Below, one piece after another: positions 7,685 to 17,831 of a stretch of DNA of 55,476 bases. The translations under genes and the position numbers were made by a program. Source of the DNA: an uncultured Prevotella sp. (GTDB lineage: Bacteria > Bacteroidota > Bacteroidia > Bacteroidales > Bacteroidaceae). The stretch's first letter is position 1, and each line of letters begins with the position of its first letter. The notes beneath the pieces are model-generated. The model saw only the letters and a program-made list of their open reading frames with translations. It did no database searches and had not been told where the DNA came from. Where the stretch lies: the NCBI GenBank assembly GCA_902798285.1, contig CADBVZ010000015.1:35247-90722 (forward strand). The letters are read 5' to 3'.

Positions 7685-10657
7685 TTAGAATCTGCGTGGG
7701 CCGCCGAAACCACCGCCACCAGGACGTCCGCCTCCGAAGCCGCCTCCACGAGGACCACCACCGAAGCCAGGACCTCCAGGGCCACCAGGACCACGACGAC
7801 CACCACCGAAGGCTTTCATGCCTCCGAAGAGGTTCAGACGATAGATGACGTGGAGCATGCCATAGCTGGTAATAGCGTTATACTGTGTTTCGCTGCTTGA
7901 GAGCGCACTTACCATCTGGCTGACGGTTGACTGCTGGTGAAGGATATCATAGAGCTGCAGCGAGATAGTCAAGGCATTACCACGCAGGAAACTCTGCGAA
8001 ACCTGAGCGTTCCAAATGAGTTCGTTGGTATTCATAGAGGCATCGCTATAACCACGACGACTCTGCATGTTCATATTGGTAGTAAGCGAGGTACCCCAAG
8101 GTGCTGTCAAGCCAATCATACCACCATATGAGAACTGCCAGGTGTCGAGGTTACTGTTCTTCTGGAACTCATTGCGAGAACGCATATAATTTAAAGATCC
8201 GTTGAGCTCGATCTCCAACCAGTCATTACGATAGCTGGCTGCCAGGCGCTCGCCGATATTGAGCGAGGTGGTAACACTCTTCTGCGAATCAGTAGTCATA
8301 CCAACACTTACATAACCTACATTGTGGTTGTAACCGAGGTTGGTGAAGGTATTCACATTAAAGTATGCTGCCGAGTCGAGGGCGGTATTGAACATAAAGC
8401 CCAGATTACCATTCCAGTTGCCATTGATGTTCTCAGGACGAGTAACCGTAGCACCAGAGCCATCATCGACGTATGAGGTCTTCTGGGCAATGGCATTGCT
8501 GGTGGTAGAGAAGTTCACGAAGGTCATCACGGCACGCTGGTGCTTCTGGAAATAGTCGTTATAGAAAAGGTTAAAGTTCTGGGTGAACGAGGGCTTCAAG
8601 CCTGGGTTACCACGAGTGATGCGCAAGGGGTTGCTATCGTCTACGATATCGAGCAGATCGCTCATGGAGGGCTGTTGGGTACGTCCACGATAGGTAAAGC
8701 GCAACTGACCCGTCTGTGACTTCTTCCAACGGAAGTCGAGTGTTGGTGTGAAGTTGGTAACAGTACGTTTTGTAATGGTATCAGTGCCCATATACTTATA
8801 TGAGAAATTCGATGACTGAGGTATCACCTGGAAACCGATATTGAAGTTGAACGACTTGCGTACGATACGCAGCATCACCTCAGCTGTGTGGGTATAGTTC
8901 TTATAAACCGACTTCTTACTGAGCAGAGAGTCCTCATAATGTGCCAGCGGACTGGGCAGCGGATCAAGGTATTTATCGAAATCACGATATGAGGGATCGA
9001 TATTGGTATAAACACCTAATGGCGGAAGGCTATACGTCTTACGATCGCTATTGGTGTAACTATACTGATAGGTATAGCTAAACTGCAGATATACCTGACG
9101 GGCGATGGGCTCGCTATAGGTAAGACGTGTGCTATAACCCCAACGGTTCTCAGGTGTATAGTTATAGCGGTTGGTTTGATAAACAGAATCTATGGGCAAC
9201 AGCGTAACTGGATCAACTATCTGGAAATAGTTAACGACATTGTTCGTTATCGACTTGCTGGTGCCATCGCTCCAGTTGGCATTCAACCGCAATGTAATAT
9301 TTCGACCATTGTTACTAAGACGACGGTTGAACTGCAACATACCACGGAGGTTCTTGGAGTCGCTGTAGGTAGTACCACTCTGAACACTATAGTTCTGCGC
9401 AATACCATATTTCTTTGCTATATCGAACACATCCGTAAGCGGATCATCACTGTAGTCGAACGGATTCTTATCGAAGCTGGCATCCTCGCTTTTGTTGATA
9501 CCATCGTTAGTGGTATAGCTAAAGTTAGGACGGAACATGATGTTGGTCATTGAGTCGGGCTGCCATTCCAGTCGCATTTGTCCGTTCCAGCTGTTTGAAC
9601 ATGAGAAATTATGGCTGAGGCTGTTGCGATACTGCGAATTCTGCTCATTGATGAAGTTCTTACTGTTACCTTTCGACAAGACATCGCCATCGCTATGGTT
9701 CCATCGTATGCTACCATCGAGCTTAAACTTATCAGTATTCTCATAGTTCAGGTTCACACCAACCATCTTGTTAGCTGTGAGACCTTGGCGACCTGCACCA
9801 AATCGGCCACCACCGCCACCACCAGGGAATCCCATATCATTGGTGTTATTGGCATTGGTCATCAGGAATAACTTCATATTATTCTGCATTACGCCTCCAA
9901 AGATACGACCTGCATAACGGTTTTGGGTACCTGCAGCCAAGTCAAAGTTTGCCATTACGCCCTTGTTCATACCAGCCTTAATACCGAAGTCAAGCACTGT
10001 CTCTTCTTCACCATCCTCGATACCAGAAACACGGGCAAGATCGCTCTGCTTATCGTAGGCCTTGATACGATCGATGATATTCGTAGGCAGATTCTTCAGA
10101 GCCGTCTTAGTATCACCGGTCATAAACTCCTTACCGTCAACCAGGAACTTCTTCACCTCCTTACCATTGATCTTTACAGTACCATCATCGCTCACCTCGG
10201 CACCTGGCAATCGTCTTACGAGTTCCTCGACTACCGAACCCTCAGGCGTACGGAAAGCTGCTGCATTATACACAAAGGTATCGGCCTTCAGAGTTACCTT
10301 CGAAGCATGGGCCGTCACTGTGGCACCTTGCAGCATAATGGCATCGGGCTCCAGTGAGATGGTGCCTGCACGATAGTCCTTACCTTCTTTAATGGATATT
10401 TTCTTGGTGTAGGTCTTAAAGCCCACATAGGTAATCTTCAGGGTATAACTACCTTCCTGCGGAGCCTTGATCGAAAAACCACCGGAAGCATCGGTAACTG
10501 CATTGGCTACCACCTTCTCACCTGAAAGCAGGGCTGCCGTGGCCTGGATTACCGCTTCTTTCGTATCCTGTTCTACAACCTTACCTGTAACTGTGCGCTG
10601 GGCACTTGCTGTGATCGCCGACAAACAAACGGCCATCAAGAGTACAATTTTTCTCAT
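7685..10657 (-). CDS. Outer-membrane beta-barrel protein with carboxypeptidase-regulatory domain and Gly-rich tail
   Basis: 990 residues from the ATG at 10657, where a clean signal peptide begins (MRKIVLLMAVCLSAITASAQ). Longer in-frame starts would put this signal inside the protein. After it comes a CarboxypepD-like beta-sandwich (VTGKVVEQDTKEAV), a plug-like region (RLPGAEVSDDGTVKINGK, then VDGKEF) and a long barrel of aromatic-ended strands. This is the OMP_b-brl_3 type, related to TonB-dependent receptors. No SusD partner is adjacent. A Gly-rich stretch near the first third (FPGGGGGGRFG) and a roughly 45-residue C-terminal tail made almost only of Gly, Arg, Pro and Phe are notable. Such barrels normally end on an aromatic strand residue. 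The ligand is unknown. Confidence 0.88.
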   Translation of the reverse strand: MRKIVLLMAVCLSAITASAQRTVTGKVVEQDTKEAVIQATAALLSGEKVVANAVTDASGGFSIKAPQEGSYTLKITYVGFKTYTKKISIKEGKDYRAGTISLEPDAIMLQGATVTAHASKVTLKADTFVYNAAAFRTPEGSVVEELVRRLPGAEVSDDGTVKINGKEVKKFLVDGKEFMTGDTKTALKNLPTNIIDRIKAYDKQSDLARVSGIEDGEEETVLDFGIKAGMNKGVMANFDLAAGTQNRYAGRIFGGVMQNNMKLFLMTNANNTNDMGFPGGGGGGRFGAGRQGLTANKMVGVNLNYENTDKFKLDGSIRWNHSDGDVLSKGNSKNFINEQNSQYRNSLSHNFSCSNSWNGQMRLEWQPDSMTNIMFRPNFSYTTNDGINKSEDASFDKNPFDYSDDPLTDVFDIAKKYGIAQNYSVQSGTTYSDSKNLRGMLQFNRRLSNNGRNITLRLNANWSDGTSKSITNNVVNYFQIVDPVTLLPIDSVYQTNRYNYTPENRWGYSTRLTYSEPIARQVYLQFSYTYQYSYTNSDRKTYSLPPLGVYTNIDPSYRDFDKYLDPLPSPLAHYEDSLLSKKSVYKNYTHTAEVMLRIVRKSFNFNIGFQVIPQSSNFSYKYMGTDTITKRTVTNFTPTLDFRWKKSQTGQLRFTYRGRTQQPSMSDLLDIVDDSNPLRITRGNPGLKPSFTQNFNLFYNDYFQKHQRAVMTFVNFSTTSNAIAQKTSYVDDGSGATVTRPENINGNWNGNLGFMFNTALDSAAYFNVNTFTNLGYNHNVGYVSVGMTTDSQKSVTTSLNIGERLAASYRNDWLEIELNGSLNYMRSRNEFQKNSNLDTWQFSYGGMIGLTAPWGTSLTTNMNMQSRRGYSDASMNTNELIWNAQVSQSFLRGNALTISLQLYDILHQQSTVSQMVSALSSSETQYNAITSYGMLHVIYRLNLFGGMKAFGGGRRGPGGPGGPGFGGGPRGGGFGGGRPGGGGFGGPRRF

Positions 10658-10759
10658 TCTTATCACTAATTTTGCCTCTTTGACGCAGAAAAAAAGGAAA
10701 AGTTTAATAACTTTCGGAAATTTTTCCATATTTCTTAGCCGAATATTGATTTTTCTTAT

Positions 10760-10768
10760 TACCTTTGC
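10760..10768 (+). promoter_or_regulatory. -7 element of aroB
   Basis: TACCTTTGC, 37 nt before the aroB ATG, inside the 148-bp divergent spacer shared with the outer-membrane barrel gene. No convincing -7 element is seen for the minus-strand gene. Confidence 0.65.
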
Positions 10769-10805
10769 ACCACAAACAATTAACAGGCATAGCTGTAACC
10801 AAAAC

Positions 10806-11855
10806 ATGAATCAGCAAAAGGTGATAATATCCGAGCATCTCGGACAGACTCTCCAAGAGGCCATCTCTCAATGTGAGCATGACCGGCTATTTGTGTTGGC
10901 AGACGAGACGACGGAGCGTTGTTGTCTGCCCTTGGTGAAAGAATTGGAATGCCTGATTGGTGCGCAGTACATCGTCATCGGAGCTACCGATACAAACAAA
11001 ACACTCGAATCAGTAGTTCACGTATGGGAGGAACTGGGGAAAGGAGGTGCCACTCGTCACACCTTATTAATTAATATAGGCGGTGGTATGGTAACCGATC
11101 TGGGCGGCTTTGCTGCCTCAACCTTCAAGCGGGGCATCAACTACATAAACATCCCCACCACCCTATTGTCGATGGTCGATGCCAGCGTCGGCGGGAAAAC
11201 CGGATTCAACTTCAGAGGGCTGAAGAACGAGATTGGCGTATTCAACAATGCAAGCAGCGTGATACTCGATACGACGTTCCTAAAAACCCTCGACGAAGAG
11301 AACATACTTTCTGGCTATGCAGAGATGTTAAAGCACGGACTAATAGCCAACGAAGAAATGTGGGCCACACTTATGAACTTCGACATAGAGAAGCCCAATT
11401 TACAGGTGCTGAACAGGATGGTGGCAGAGAGTGTGGCTGTGAAACAGAGAATCGTAACGGAGGATCCAACGGAGAAGGGGATCCGCAAGGCTTTGAACTT
11501 AGGACATACTGCAGGTCATGCCTTTGAATCGTTGGCACTGAAGAGAAAACCCGTACTGCATGGCTATGCTGTGGCATGGGGACTGATATGTGAACTCTAC
11601 CTGAGTGCCGTCAAAACAGGATTTCCCACAGAGAAGATGCATCAGACGGTGCGCTTTATCAGGGAGCATTATGGGAAATTGAATATTACCTGTGATGACT
11701 ACCCCACTCTGCTGGAGCTAATGACACATGACAAGAAAAACGTGGCAGGTGTGATTAACTTCACTCTATTGGGAGGTATCGGAGACATCCGTATCAACCA
11801 GACAGCCACAAAAGACGAGATTTACGAGGCGCTCGACTTCTACAGGGAGGGCTGA
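10806..11855 (+). CDS. aroB: 3-dehydroquinate synthase
   Basis: 349 residues from the ATG at 10806. The open frame runs further upstream, but that part lies across the promoter and the neighbouring gene. NAD and substrate motifs are clear: GGGMVTDLGGFAASTFKRG, IPTTLLSMVDASVGGKTG, and the zinc-binding GHTAGHAFE and LHGYAVAWG. It makes 3-dehydroquinate from DAHP, the second step of the shikimate pathway, supplying chorismate. Chorismate is also the entry compound of the men cluster that lies convergent to it. The usual GHTFGHAIE reads GHTAGHAFE, a mild variant. It is a single-gene unit. Confidence 0.95.
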   Translation: MNQQKVIISEHLGQTLQEAISQCEHDRLFVLADETTERCCLPLVKELECLIGAQYIVIGATDTNKTLESVVHVWEELGKGGATRHTLLINIGGGMVTDLGGFAASTFKRGINYINIPTTLLSMVDASVGGKTGFNFRGLKNEIGVFNNASSVILDTTFLKTLDEENILSGYAEMLKHGLIANEEMWATLMNFDIEKPNLQVLNRMVAESVAVKQRIVTEDPTEKGIRKALNLGHTAGHAFESLALKRKPVLHGYAVAWGLICELYLSAVKTGFPTEKMHQTVRFIREHYGKLNITCDDYPTLLELMTHDKKNVAGVINFTLLGGIGDIRINQTATKDEIYEALDFYREG

Positions 11856-11912
11856 CCTTGAATAGGCATACCAATCAGCTTAATAGACCTAATCATATTA
11901 CTAACTAATCGC

Positions 11913-11944
11913 AGATAGGGTTGCCCGTGAGGGTAGCCCTATCT
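11913..11944. terminator. Hairpin between convergent aroB and menE
   Basis: AGATAGGGTTGCCC / GGGTAGCCCTATCT with loop GTGA, a 14-bp stem with two wobble-type mismatches. There is no strong T-run on either side, but it sits between two convergent stops and touches the menE stop codon. Confidence 0.6.
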
Positions 11945-12921
11945 CATTTACTAGCAAGTTGTTCTGCTATTTTTCTTGCCGGTTTACCTGTTTCCGTCAA
12001 GGGTATGGTTTCTACATGGATATAGTCTTTGGGTTGATAAAACTTTGGAAGACGAATCTCGCAGATTTGCCTGGCTTCATCTACAGATCCTTCCGTTAGA
12101 AGCACAGCCACCTCACCAAACTTATGATCATGCCGTTTTGTTAATAAATAAGGTACACGGAAATAAGGTTTCAGCTGGCGCTCCACTTCTTCAATCTGAA
12201 TTTTAATACCACCAGAACATATAACATTATCCTTGCGTCCTAGAACGCGGAATCGACCATCAGGCTTCAACTCTACTATATCATTTGTAGTTAGTATATC
12301 GGCACAGACCTCTGGTGCATCTACTACAAGGCAACCTTCATCAGTGGTGCTAAGTTTAACCGTATCAAATGGAGTATACCACTCTGAGGCTTCAGCACTA
12401 GAGATTCTCCTAAGCGCAATATGCGATAATGTCTCTGTCATACCATAGGTACTCCAAACTGCATTGGGGAATCCCCGCAGCTCTTTCTCCATCGCTGCAT
12501 CTATCGCGCCACCACCGATAATCAAATGCAGGATCTGTTTCAGTCTTTCTTTTTCCTCGGGAACCTGCAAGGAATTATATACCTGCATGGGCACCATGGC
12601 AGCAAAATCTAGCTGAGAATTGGCAATTGAGAATTGACAATTATTCAACGGATGACCGGAGGGCTCAACAGTAATAAGGCGAAGTCCGCGCTCAAGGGAG
12701 CGAATCACCATCATCTTCCCTGCAATATAATCGAGGGACATGCAGAGCAAGGCGGAATCACCAGATTTCAAACCGAGAAAATCGCACGTAATTCTAGCAG
12801 AAGCAAGCATACGTTGTTTTTCTACGAGCATCAGCTTGGGTTGTCCCGTACTGCCACTGGTCTTTACCTCGACATATGGTGAGTCGTTATTCCACTCCTC
12901 CAGGAATTCCTCTATCTTCAC
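11944..12921 (-). CDS. menE: o-Succinylbenzoate-CoA ligase (adenylate-forming)
   Basis: 325 residues, shorter than the 450-500 of many MenE proteins but in line with Bacteroidota forms. The AMP-binding motif TSGSTGQPK is at residues 21-29, STYGMTETL follows in mid-protein, and GGIKIQIEEVE and the C-terminal TGKPARK lysine region are present. It activates o-succinylbenzoate with ATP and CoA in menaquinone synthesis. The start overlaps the menC stop by four bases. Residues 93-104 (NNCQFSIANSQL) look like an in-frame insertion of an AT-rich repeat between VEPSGHPL and DFAAMVP; the catalytic motifs are untouched, so activity is expected. Confidence 0.88.
   Translation of the reverse strand: MKIEEFLEEWNNDSPYVEVKTSGSTGQPKLMLVEKQRMLASARITCDFLGLKSGDSALLCMSLDYIAGKMMVIRSLERGLRLITVEPSGHPLNNCQFSIANSQLDFAAMVPMQVYNSLQVPEEKERLKQILHLIIGGGAIDAAMEKELRGFPNAVWSTYGMTETLSHIALRRISSAEASEWYTPFDTVKLSTTDEGCLVVDAPEVCADILTTNDIVELKPDGRFRVLGRKDNVICSGGIKIQIEEVERQLKPYFRVPYLLTKRHDHKFGEVAVLLTEGSVDEARQICEIRLPKFYQPKDYIHVETIPLTETGKPARKIAEQLASK
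12613..12644. repeat. AT-rich palindromic/direct repeat inside menE
   Basis: GAATTGGCAATT and GAGAATTGACAATT are near-identical direct copies, and CAATTgagAATTG is an inverted repeat. The element adds about 12 codons in frame to menE. Confidence 0.55.
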
Positions 12922-13943
12922 CTTTTAAAGCTTTCACCTATCCATAGTTGATCTCCTCGAATCTCAAGAGGCATAGAAATATTATCTGTAAACAACTGGC
13001 CTGTACCCAAACCCTGGGGCATAGTGATGTAGTCGCCATAGACATCAGAAGCAAATTGAGCGATGGCATTCAGTCCAATGTTACTCTCAAGGGCAGAAGT
13101 AATCCACGAGTCAATGCCCTGATTACGAGCGATATTTATCCATTCACGGCAACCCTGCATACCTCCATGGAGCGAAGGTTTCAGGATGATGTATCGGGGC
13201 TTTATCATACTGAGCATGTGAGCCTTCATTTCTGGATCGTTGACACCAATCAATTCTTCGTCGAGCGCGATGGGTAAAGGCGACTCACGACATAGTTCGG
13301 CCATATAACCCCACTGACAGGCTTTGATGGGCTGTTCAATACTATGGATGGCATACTGCGATAACAACTCCAGCTTATATAGGGCATCCTCATAAGGAAA
13401 GGCTCCGTTGGCATCGAGACGTAGTTCCACCTCATGGAAAGAGAATCGGTTTCTAATACGCTTAATAAGGTCAAGTTCCATCTCGAAGTCAATGGCACCG
13501 ATTTTCAGTTTCACACAACGAAAGCCCTTTTCAAGTTTCTCTTCCATGCGTTGAAGCATCTCCTCATAATTACCCATCCAGACAAGACCATTGATGGGGA
13601 TGCCCACTTCACCACGACTGAAAGCCGTATCAAAGAGGCGGTCTCCACGATGTAGATTCAGCAGGGCTGTTTCCAGTCCGAAGAGCATCGACGGATAGGT
13701 ACGCATGGCTTCATAGTCTATCTCCCCCGTCTCGCAGAACAACTGGGAAAACCTGTCGAGCACAACCGCATATTCTGGACTGGCATCGCAACTCAGATCT
13801 GGCAGAGGCGCACATTCACCAATTCCCTCACGCTGGCCATCATTCAAATAGATGAGCCATATTTTACGGGTGGTATAAATACCACGTGAGGTACCAGCCG
13901 GCTGTTTAAAATGGAGCACACGCTCCTCTATTTTATATTGCAT
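12918..13943 (-). CDS. menC: o-Succinylbenzoate synthase (enolase superfamily)
   Basis: 341 residues. Enolase-superfamily features are the catalytic KLKIG lysine (about residue 146), metal ligands in RLDANGAF, IEQP and ALDEEL, and the second lysine in ILKPSLHGG. It removes water from SHCHC to give o-succinylbenzoate. It follows menB by 25 nt and overlaps menE by four bases, so it belongs to one men transcript. No menH (SHCHC synthase) gene is present in the cluster; that step must be encoded elsewhere or be done by another hydrolase. Confidence 0.92.
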   Translation of the reverse strand: MQYKIEERVLHFKQPAGTSRGIYTTRKIWLIYLNDGQREGIGECAPLPDLSCDASPEYAVVLDRFSQLFCETGEIDYEAMRTYPSMLFGLETALLNLHRGDRLFDTAFSRGEVGIPINGLVWMGNYEEMLQRMEEKLEKGFRCVKLKIGAIDFEMELDLIKRIRNRFSFHEVELRLDANGAFPYEDALYKLELLSQYAIHSIEQPIKACQWGYMAELCRESPLPIALDEELIGVNDPEMKAHMLSMIKPRYIILKPSLHGGMQGCREWINIARNQGIDSWITSALESNIGLNAIAQFASDVYGDYITMPQGLGTGQLFTDNISMPLEIRGDQLWIGESFKR

Positions 13944-13968
13944 AGAGACAAAAACGTATTACTAAAAA

Positions 13969-14820
13969 TCAAGGCAGCTTTGGATATTTCTTAAAGTTCG
14001 GTTTGCGCTTTTCCAGAAATGCTTTGCCACCTTCTTGAGCCTCATCGAGGAAGTAATACAACATAGTGCAATCGCCTGCGAGTTCCTGAATACCGGCCTG
14101 GCCATCCAATTCTGCATTCAATCCAGCCTTAATCATACGAAGAGCCAGAGGTGAACGTTCCATCATGATTTCGGCCCACTCCACGCACTCATCTTCTAAA
14201 CGTTCTATAGGCACAACCTTGTTTACCATACCCATTTCTTCCGCCTCCTTAGCACTGTATTGGCGACAAAGGAACCAGATTTCACGGGCTTTCTTCTGAC
14301 CCACGATACGAGCGAGATAGCTACTTCCAAAACCGGCATCGAAGGAACCCACTTTAGGACCTGTCTGTCCAAAGATAGCATTCTCCGAGGCAATGGTCAA
14401 ATCGCAAACCAGGTGTAGAACGTGTCCACCACCAATGGCATAGCCATTCACCATGGCGATGACTGGTTTGGGAAGACGGCGGATCTGCATCTGTACATCG
14501 AGCACACTCAAACGAGGAACGCCCTCTTCATCCACATAGCCGCCACGACCCTTTACATGCATATCACCACCTGAGCAGAATGCATGTTTTACATCGGCTA
14601 ACGTCTTACCCTCTGGCACCTCACTCATAGCACCTGTCAACAACACCACATTGATGTCTTGCATCTCACGACACATTGCAAAAGCCTGACTCAATTCCCA
14701 AGTGGTTTTGGGTGTAAAGGCATTGCGATATTGCGGACGGTTAATGGTAATCTTGGCGATACCATTGTATTCCTCAAATAAAATCTCCTTAAAATCTCGA
14801 ATAGTTTTCCACTCTCTCAT
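13969..14820 (-). CDS. menB: 1,4-dihydroxy-2-naphthoyl-CoA synthase
   Basis: 283 residues of the crotonase superfamily. The oxyanion-hole residues appear in [14 protein letters not shown] and [21 protein letters not shown], and the conserved [22 protein letters not shown] block is characteristic of MenB rather than general enoyl-CoA hydratases. The enzyme closes the ring of OSB-CoA to DHNA-CoA. It overlaps menD by four bases (14817-14820), which suggests translational coupling. Order in the transcript is menF-menD-menB-menC-menE. Confidence 0.95.
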   Translation of the reverse strand: MREWKTIRDFKEILFEEYNGIAKITINRPQYRNAFTPKTTWELSQAFAMCREMQDINVVLLTGAMSEVPEGKTLADVKHAFCSGGDMHVKGRGGYVDEEGVPRLSVLDVQMQIRRLPKPVIAMVNGYAIGGGHVLHLVCDLTIASENAIFGQTGPKVGSFDAGFGSSYLARIVGQKKAREIWFLCRQYSAKEAEEMGMVNKVVPIERLEDECVEWAEIMMERSPLALRMIKAGLNAELDGQAGIQELAGDCTMLYYFLDEAQEGGKAFLEKRKPNFKKYPKLP

Positions 14821-16364
14821 TTCTTCAACGATTTATAATAGTCCTTAAATACACATTCATCCACATTTGCATCAGTAAACACCTCAAGTACGATAGGGCG
14901 ATCGCTCTCCATATTAAATAAGGTATCAATGCCTTTCTGCATATCTTCCAAATTACTAGCCTTCAGATAAGTCACGTTATTCTGGATACAGATGCCTTCT
15001 GCCGAGGTGTGGTGCTCAGCAGCTACATACTTATCGCGAGCAGAACTCTTCTCTAGGCCATGCAGCAGATTAAAGATACCACCCTTACCATTATTAAGCA
15101 AAAGGATGCGCAAATTCCCTCGCAGATTCTGGTTCCACAAGGCATTCTGGTCATAGAAGAAACTAAGATCGCCAATCACGCAGAACACTTTTTCTTTAGT
15201 CACACATGAGAAACCTGCTGCCGTAGAAAGGGAACCTTCTATACCATTCACCCCTCGATTACACCAAACAGGATGTTGCGCATAGATGTTTGCCAGACGG
15301 ATAGACGTTGAGTTGGCATAATGCACCTCACCATCCCCTACCTGTGACTCGAAGTATTTCACTGCTGCCATCTGGGAATAGGCAGGCTGATAATCCTCTA
15401 CATGCTGACGCACACGCTTGAGCAGCTGCTCCCACATCATGACAAATGGATGGGGACGATCCTCCAGCAGGAACTGCACATGATCAGCAATGATCTTACC
15501 ATCGCCCTGAATCACCTGCGTGAGGTTCATAAAGGTATCATTTACTTCACCCGTAGCATTCACCGTCCATACTTCCCTCGCTTTACGCAGAAAACGCTTC
15601 AGTCGCTTACTTACAATGGAGCCACCAATATACAATACAAAATCAGGTACATAATTCTCGTCGTTTTCCACCAGTGCCACAGCCTCATCGAAACCAGGAT
15701 TGAGGGGTTGGCCACAGATAAGCATGGGGCGCTCGGCCAACATGAACATACGACCTATATGACTAAGAGTTGGTGTTGTAACCTCTGCCGACACTAGCTT
15801 GATCTTACGTTCACGGGGCAAGGACTTTTCTGTATAGTCGAATAGCGGTTCAGTGATAGGCACATTGATATGTACTGGTCCGCAACCCTGATGGCGCGTT
15901 TCTATCAGTGCTTCATTCACCAGACGATTACAGTACCAGCGTTCCTCATCGTTATGAGGCTCTGGCAAACTAACAGCTTTCTTTACGAATCGTCCTAAGG
16001 CATCAGGCTGGGGCATAGTCTGTCCATCGAGCTGATCGATCCACTGTGGTGGACGATCGGCAGAGATAGCTACCAAAGGTACATGCTGATAGTAAGCCTC
16101 AGCCACGGCTGGAGCAAGATTCAGAAGTGCAGTGCCAGAAGTGACACATACAGCTACTGGCTGCTGTAGAGCCTGAGCCATACCAAGGGCATAGAATCCT
16201 GCACTGCGTTCGTCGGTTACAGGATAGCACTTGATATCAGGACTTTCATTGAAATTATGTACGATTGGCGAGTTCCTGCTGCCTGGGCACACTACAGCAT
16301 AACGTATACCATGGGCCACCAACAACGCCGTCAATATGTTTACATTCTCCTTATTGCTATACAT
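14817..16364 (-). CDS. menD: SEPHCHC synthase (thiamine diphosphate dependent)
   Basis: 515 residues, slightly short of the usual 550. The N-terminal pyrimidine domain shows [10 protein letters not shown] and the TPP/Mg motif reads [15 protein letters not shown] and [12 protein letters not shown]. It joins isochorismate and 2-oxoglutarate in menaquinone synthesis. The start shares one base with the menF stop (TAATG type), and the end overlaps menB. The missing roughly 35 residues seem spread over loops; no catalytic motif is lost. Confidence 0.93.
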   Translation of the reverse strand: MYSNKENVNILTALLVAHGIRYAVVCPGSRNSPIVHNFNESPDIKCYPVTDERSAGFYALGMAQALQQPVAVCVTSGTALLNLAPAVAEAYYQHVPLVAISADRPPQWIDQLDGQTMPQPDALGRFVKKAVSLPEPHNDEERWYCNRLVNEALIETRHQGCGPVHINVPITEPLFDYTEKSLPRERKIKLVSAEVTTPTLSHIGRMFMLAERPMLICGQPLNPGFDEAVALVENDENYVPDFVLYIGGSIVSKRLKRFLRKAREVWTVNATGEVNDTFMNLTQVIQGDGKIIADHVQFLLEDRPHPFVMMWEQLLKRVRQHVEDYQPAYSQMAAVKYFESQVGDGEVHYANSTSIRLANIYAQHPVWCNRGVNGIEGSLSTAAGFSCVTKEKVFCVIGDLSFFYDQNALWNQNLRGNLRILLLNNGKGGIFNLLHGLEKSSARDKYVAAEHHTSAEGICIQNNVTYLKASNLEDMQKGIDTLFNMESDRPIVLEVFTDANVDECVFKDYYKSLKK

Positions 16365-17416
16365 TATATTATTCTCCTCATCGTTTCAAGTTTTGCCTCT
16401 GTCTCCATCCACTCCTGTTCCTCAGTACTATCCTTCAGCAAACCGCCCCCAGCATAAAGATGATAATATCCACCTTCGATATTCATACACCGAAGCGACA
16501 CATAGAGGTGAGTCTCCTCTGCACCTAACATACCCATAAAGCCTGAGTAGTATCTACGTGGTGTATGTTCATTATGGGTAATAAAACGAAAAGCCTCACG
16601 TTTGGGCAAACCACACACAGCAGGTGTGGGATGTAGTACTTGCAAGAGATCACCAATGCGTTGGTTATCTGGAAGTTTAAAGGTAAAGTCACTCCTTAGG
16701 TGGACAAGATTAGCCGCACGAACTGTACGTGGACCTTCTTCACGGAAATCCCTTGTAAACTGCTCCAGACATTCCGTTATATATGTAGTAACGATGCGCT
16801 GTTCTTGAATATTTTTGGTAGTCCATGTTAGTGTTTCACCTTCACCCAATAACTGGTCACCCTCAAGTCGCATGGTTCCTGCCAAAGCAATAGTACGCCA
16901 ATCGCAGCCCCTTCCCTCAAGCAGAATCTCTGGAGTAGCAGTTAACCAACAGCCACTTTTTTCCGTCCAAACGAGAGATATAAACATACGGGGATAACAC
17001 TCACAGGCTTTGAGGAAGAGTTCCTCAGGAAAACACTTCCCACCAGTAACCTCATCAGCACATCGTGCTAACACTATCTTTTGAAAGGTATCGAGATTTA
17101 ACTGCGAATGAAAATTAGCGAAATCAATGGCATAGGTAGTCCTACTTCCGCCAAAAGAACTGGACTTTGTTTCTTGGCTAACACAGAAATCACTAATTGG
17201 CGAATGGTTCCACGCCTTCAGGTCAAGTATCGTTACTTCTTCAGGACGAATCAATAGAATCGGTTGCTCTGCCTTCACCTCAAAGGGAGCCACAACGAAA
17301 CCCTCATGACCGTTCAGTTCTTGACATGATAAAAGCTCCATAGGATTACCTTCCATCTGACGGATACAGGTAACCTCAGAAGCATGAGGCAGACGAAAAA
17401 GTGCAAATCCCGTCAT
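16364..17416 (-). CDS. menF: Isochorismate synthase
   Basis: 350 residues, a chorismate-binding-domain protein lacking most of the variable N-terminal part of longer MenF proteins. Visible signatures are KIVLARC, the TATPEILL strand, ALAGTMRL, the HPTPAVCGLPK block and YYSGFMG near the C terminus. It turns chorismate into isochorismate, the entry to menaquinone. It overlaps the upstream thioesterase gene by four bases and touches menD. A siderophore-type EntC role is possible for the family but not supported by this context. Confidence 0.9.
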   Translation of the reverse strand: MTGFALFRLPHASEVTCIRQMEGNPMELLSCQELNGHEGFVVAPFEVKAEQPILLIRPEEVTILDLKAWNHSPISDFCVSQETKSSSFGGSRTTYAIDFANFHSQLNLDTFQKIVLARCADEVTGGKCFPEELFLKACECYPRMFISLVWTEKSGCWLTATPEILLEGRGCDWRTIALAGTMRLEGDQLLGEGETLTWTTKNIQEQRIVTTYITECLEQFTRDFREEGPRTVRAANLVHLRSDFTFKLPDNQRIGDLLQVLHPTPAVCGLPKREAFRFITHNEHTPRRYYSGFMGMLGAEETHLYVSLRCMNIEGGYYHLYAGGGLLKDSTEEQEWMETEAKLETMRRII

Positions 17417-17829
17417 CCTCGTTTCTGTCTAATAATGTAGTTAGTTACACGGACATTCGAGATCAGTTCCCCAGAAGTGTCCTTAATATCTACATTCCAT
17501 ACATGGAGTGTTGTTCCCTCATGTAACAAATGTGCATAGGCTGTCACAGTATCTCCCTCAACAACTGCCTTCACATGGCTACCACTCACCTCGATACCGA
17601 CACAAGCGCAACCCGGGCACATGGCCGAGGAAGCTACTCCTGCCACATTCTCTGCCAGCGCTAAAGAGGCGCCACCACTCAGGAATCCAAAAGGCTGACG
17701 ATTACGTTCATCAACTTTCATTCTCGCCATACAAGTATCAACCTCGGGAGTGGAAATAAACTCCATCCCGAGGGCGGTACTTAAATTTGGCTTAGCATTT
17801 ATAATCTCAACAATTCTTTCTACGTTCAT
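17413..17829 (-). CDS. Hotdog-fold thioesterase (probable DHNA-CoA thioesterase)
   Basis: 138 residues with the PaaI-type hotdog signature: RQPFGFLSGGASLALAENVAG holds the usual catalytic acidic residue on the central helix. It is the first men gene of the cluster and overlaps menF by four bases. In menaquinone synthesis DHNA-CoA must be hydrolysed by a thioesterase of this fold, so the context makes that the best guess. Its ATG is only 2 nt downstream of the stop of the last ROK gene, so the men genes appear to be transcribed with the ROK genes. The exact substrate is inference. Confidence 0.8.
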   Translation of the reverse strand: MNVERIVEIINAKPNLSTALGMEFISTPEVDTCMARMKVDERNRQPFGFLSGGASLALAENVAGVASSAMCPGCACVGIEVSGSHVKAVVEGDTVTAYAHLLHEGTTLHVWNVDIKDTSGELISNVRVTNYIIRQKRG

Positions 17830-17831
17830 TT

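Noticed and set aside
10658-10807. Longer N terminus for the outer-membrane barrel protein
   Set aside because: It would place 50 residues before a clean signal peptide and run across the aroB promoter and start.
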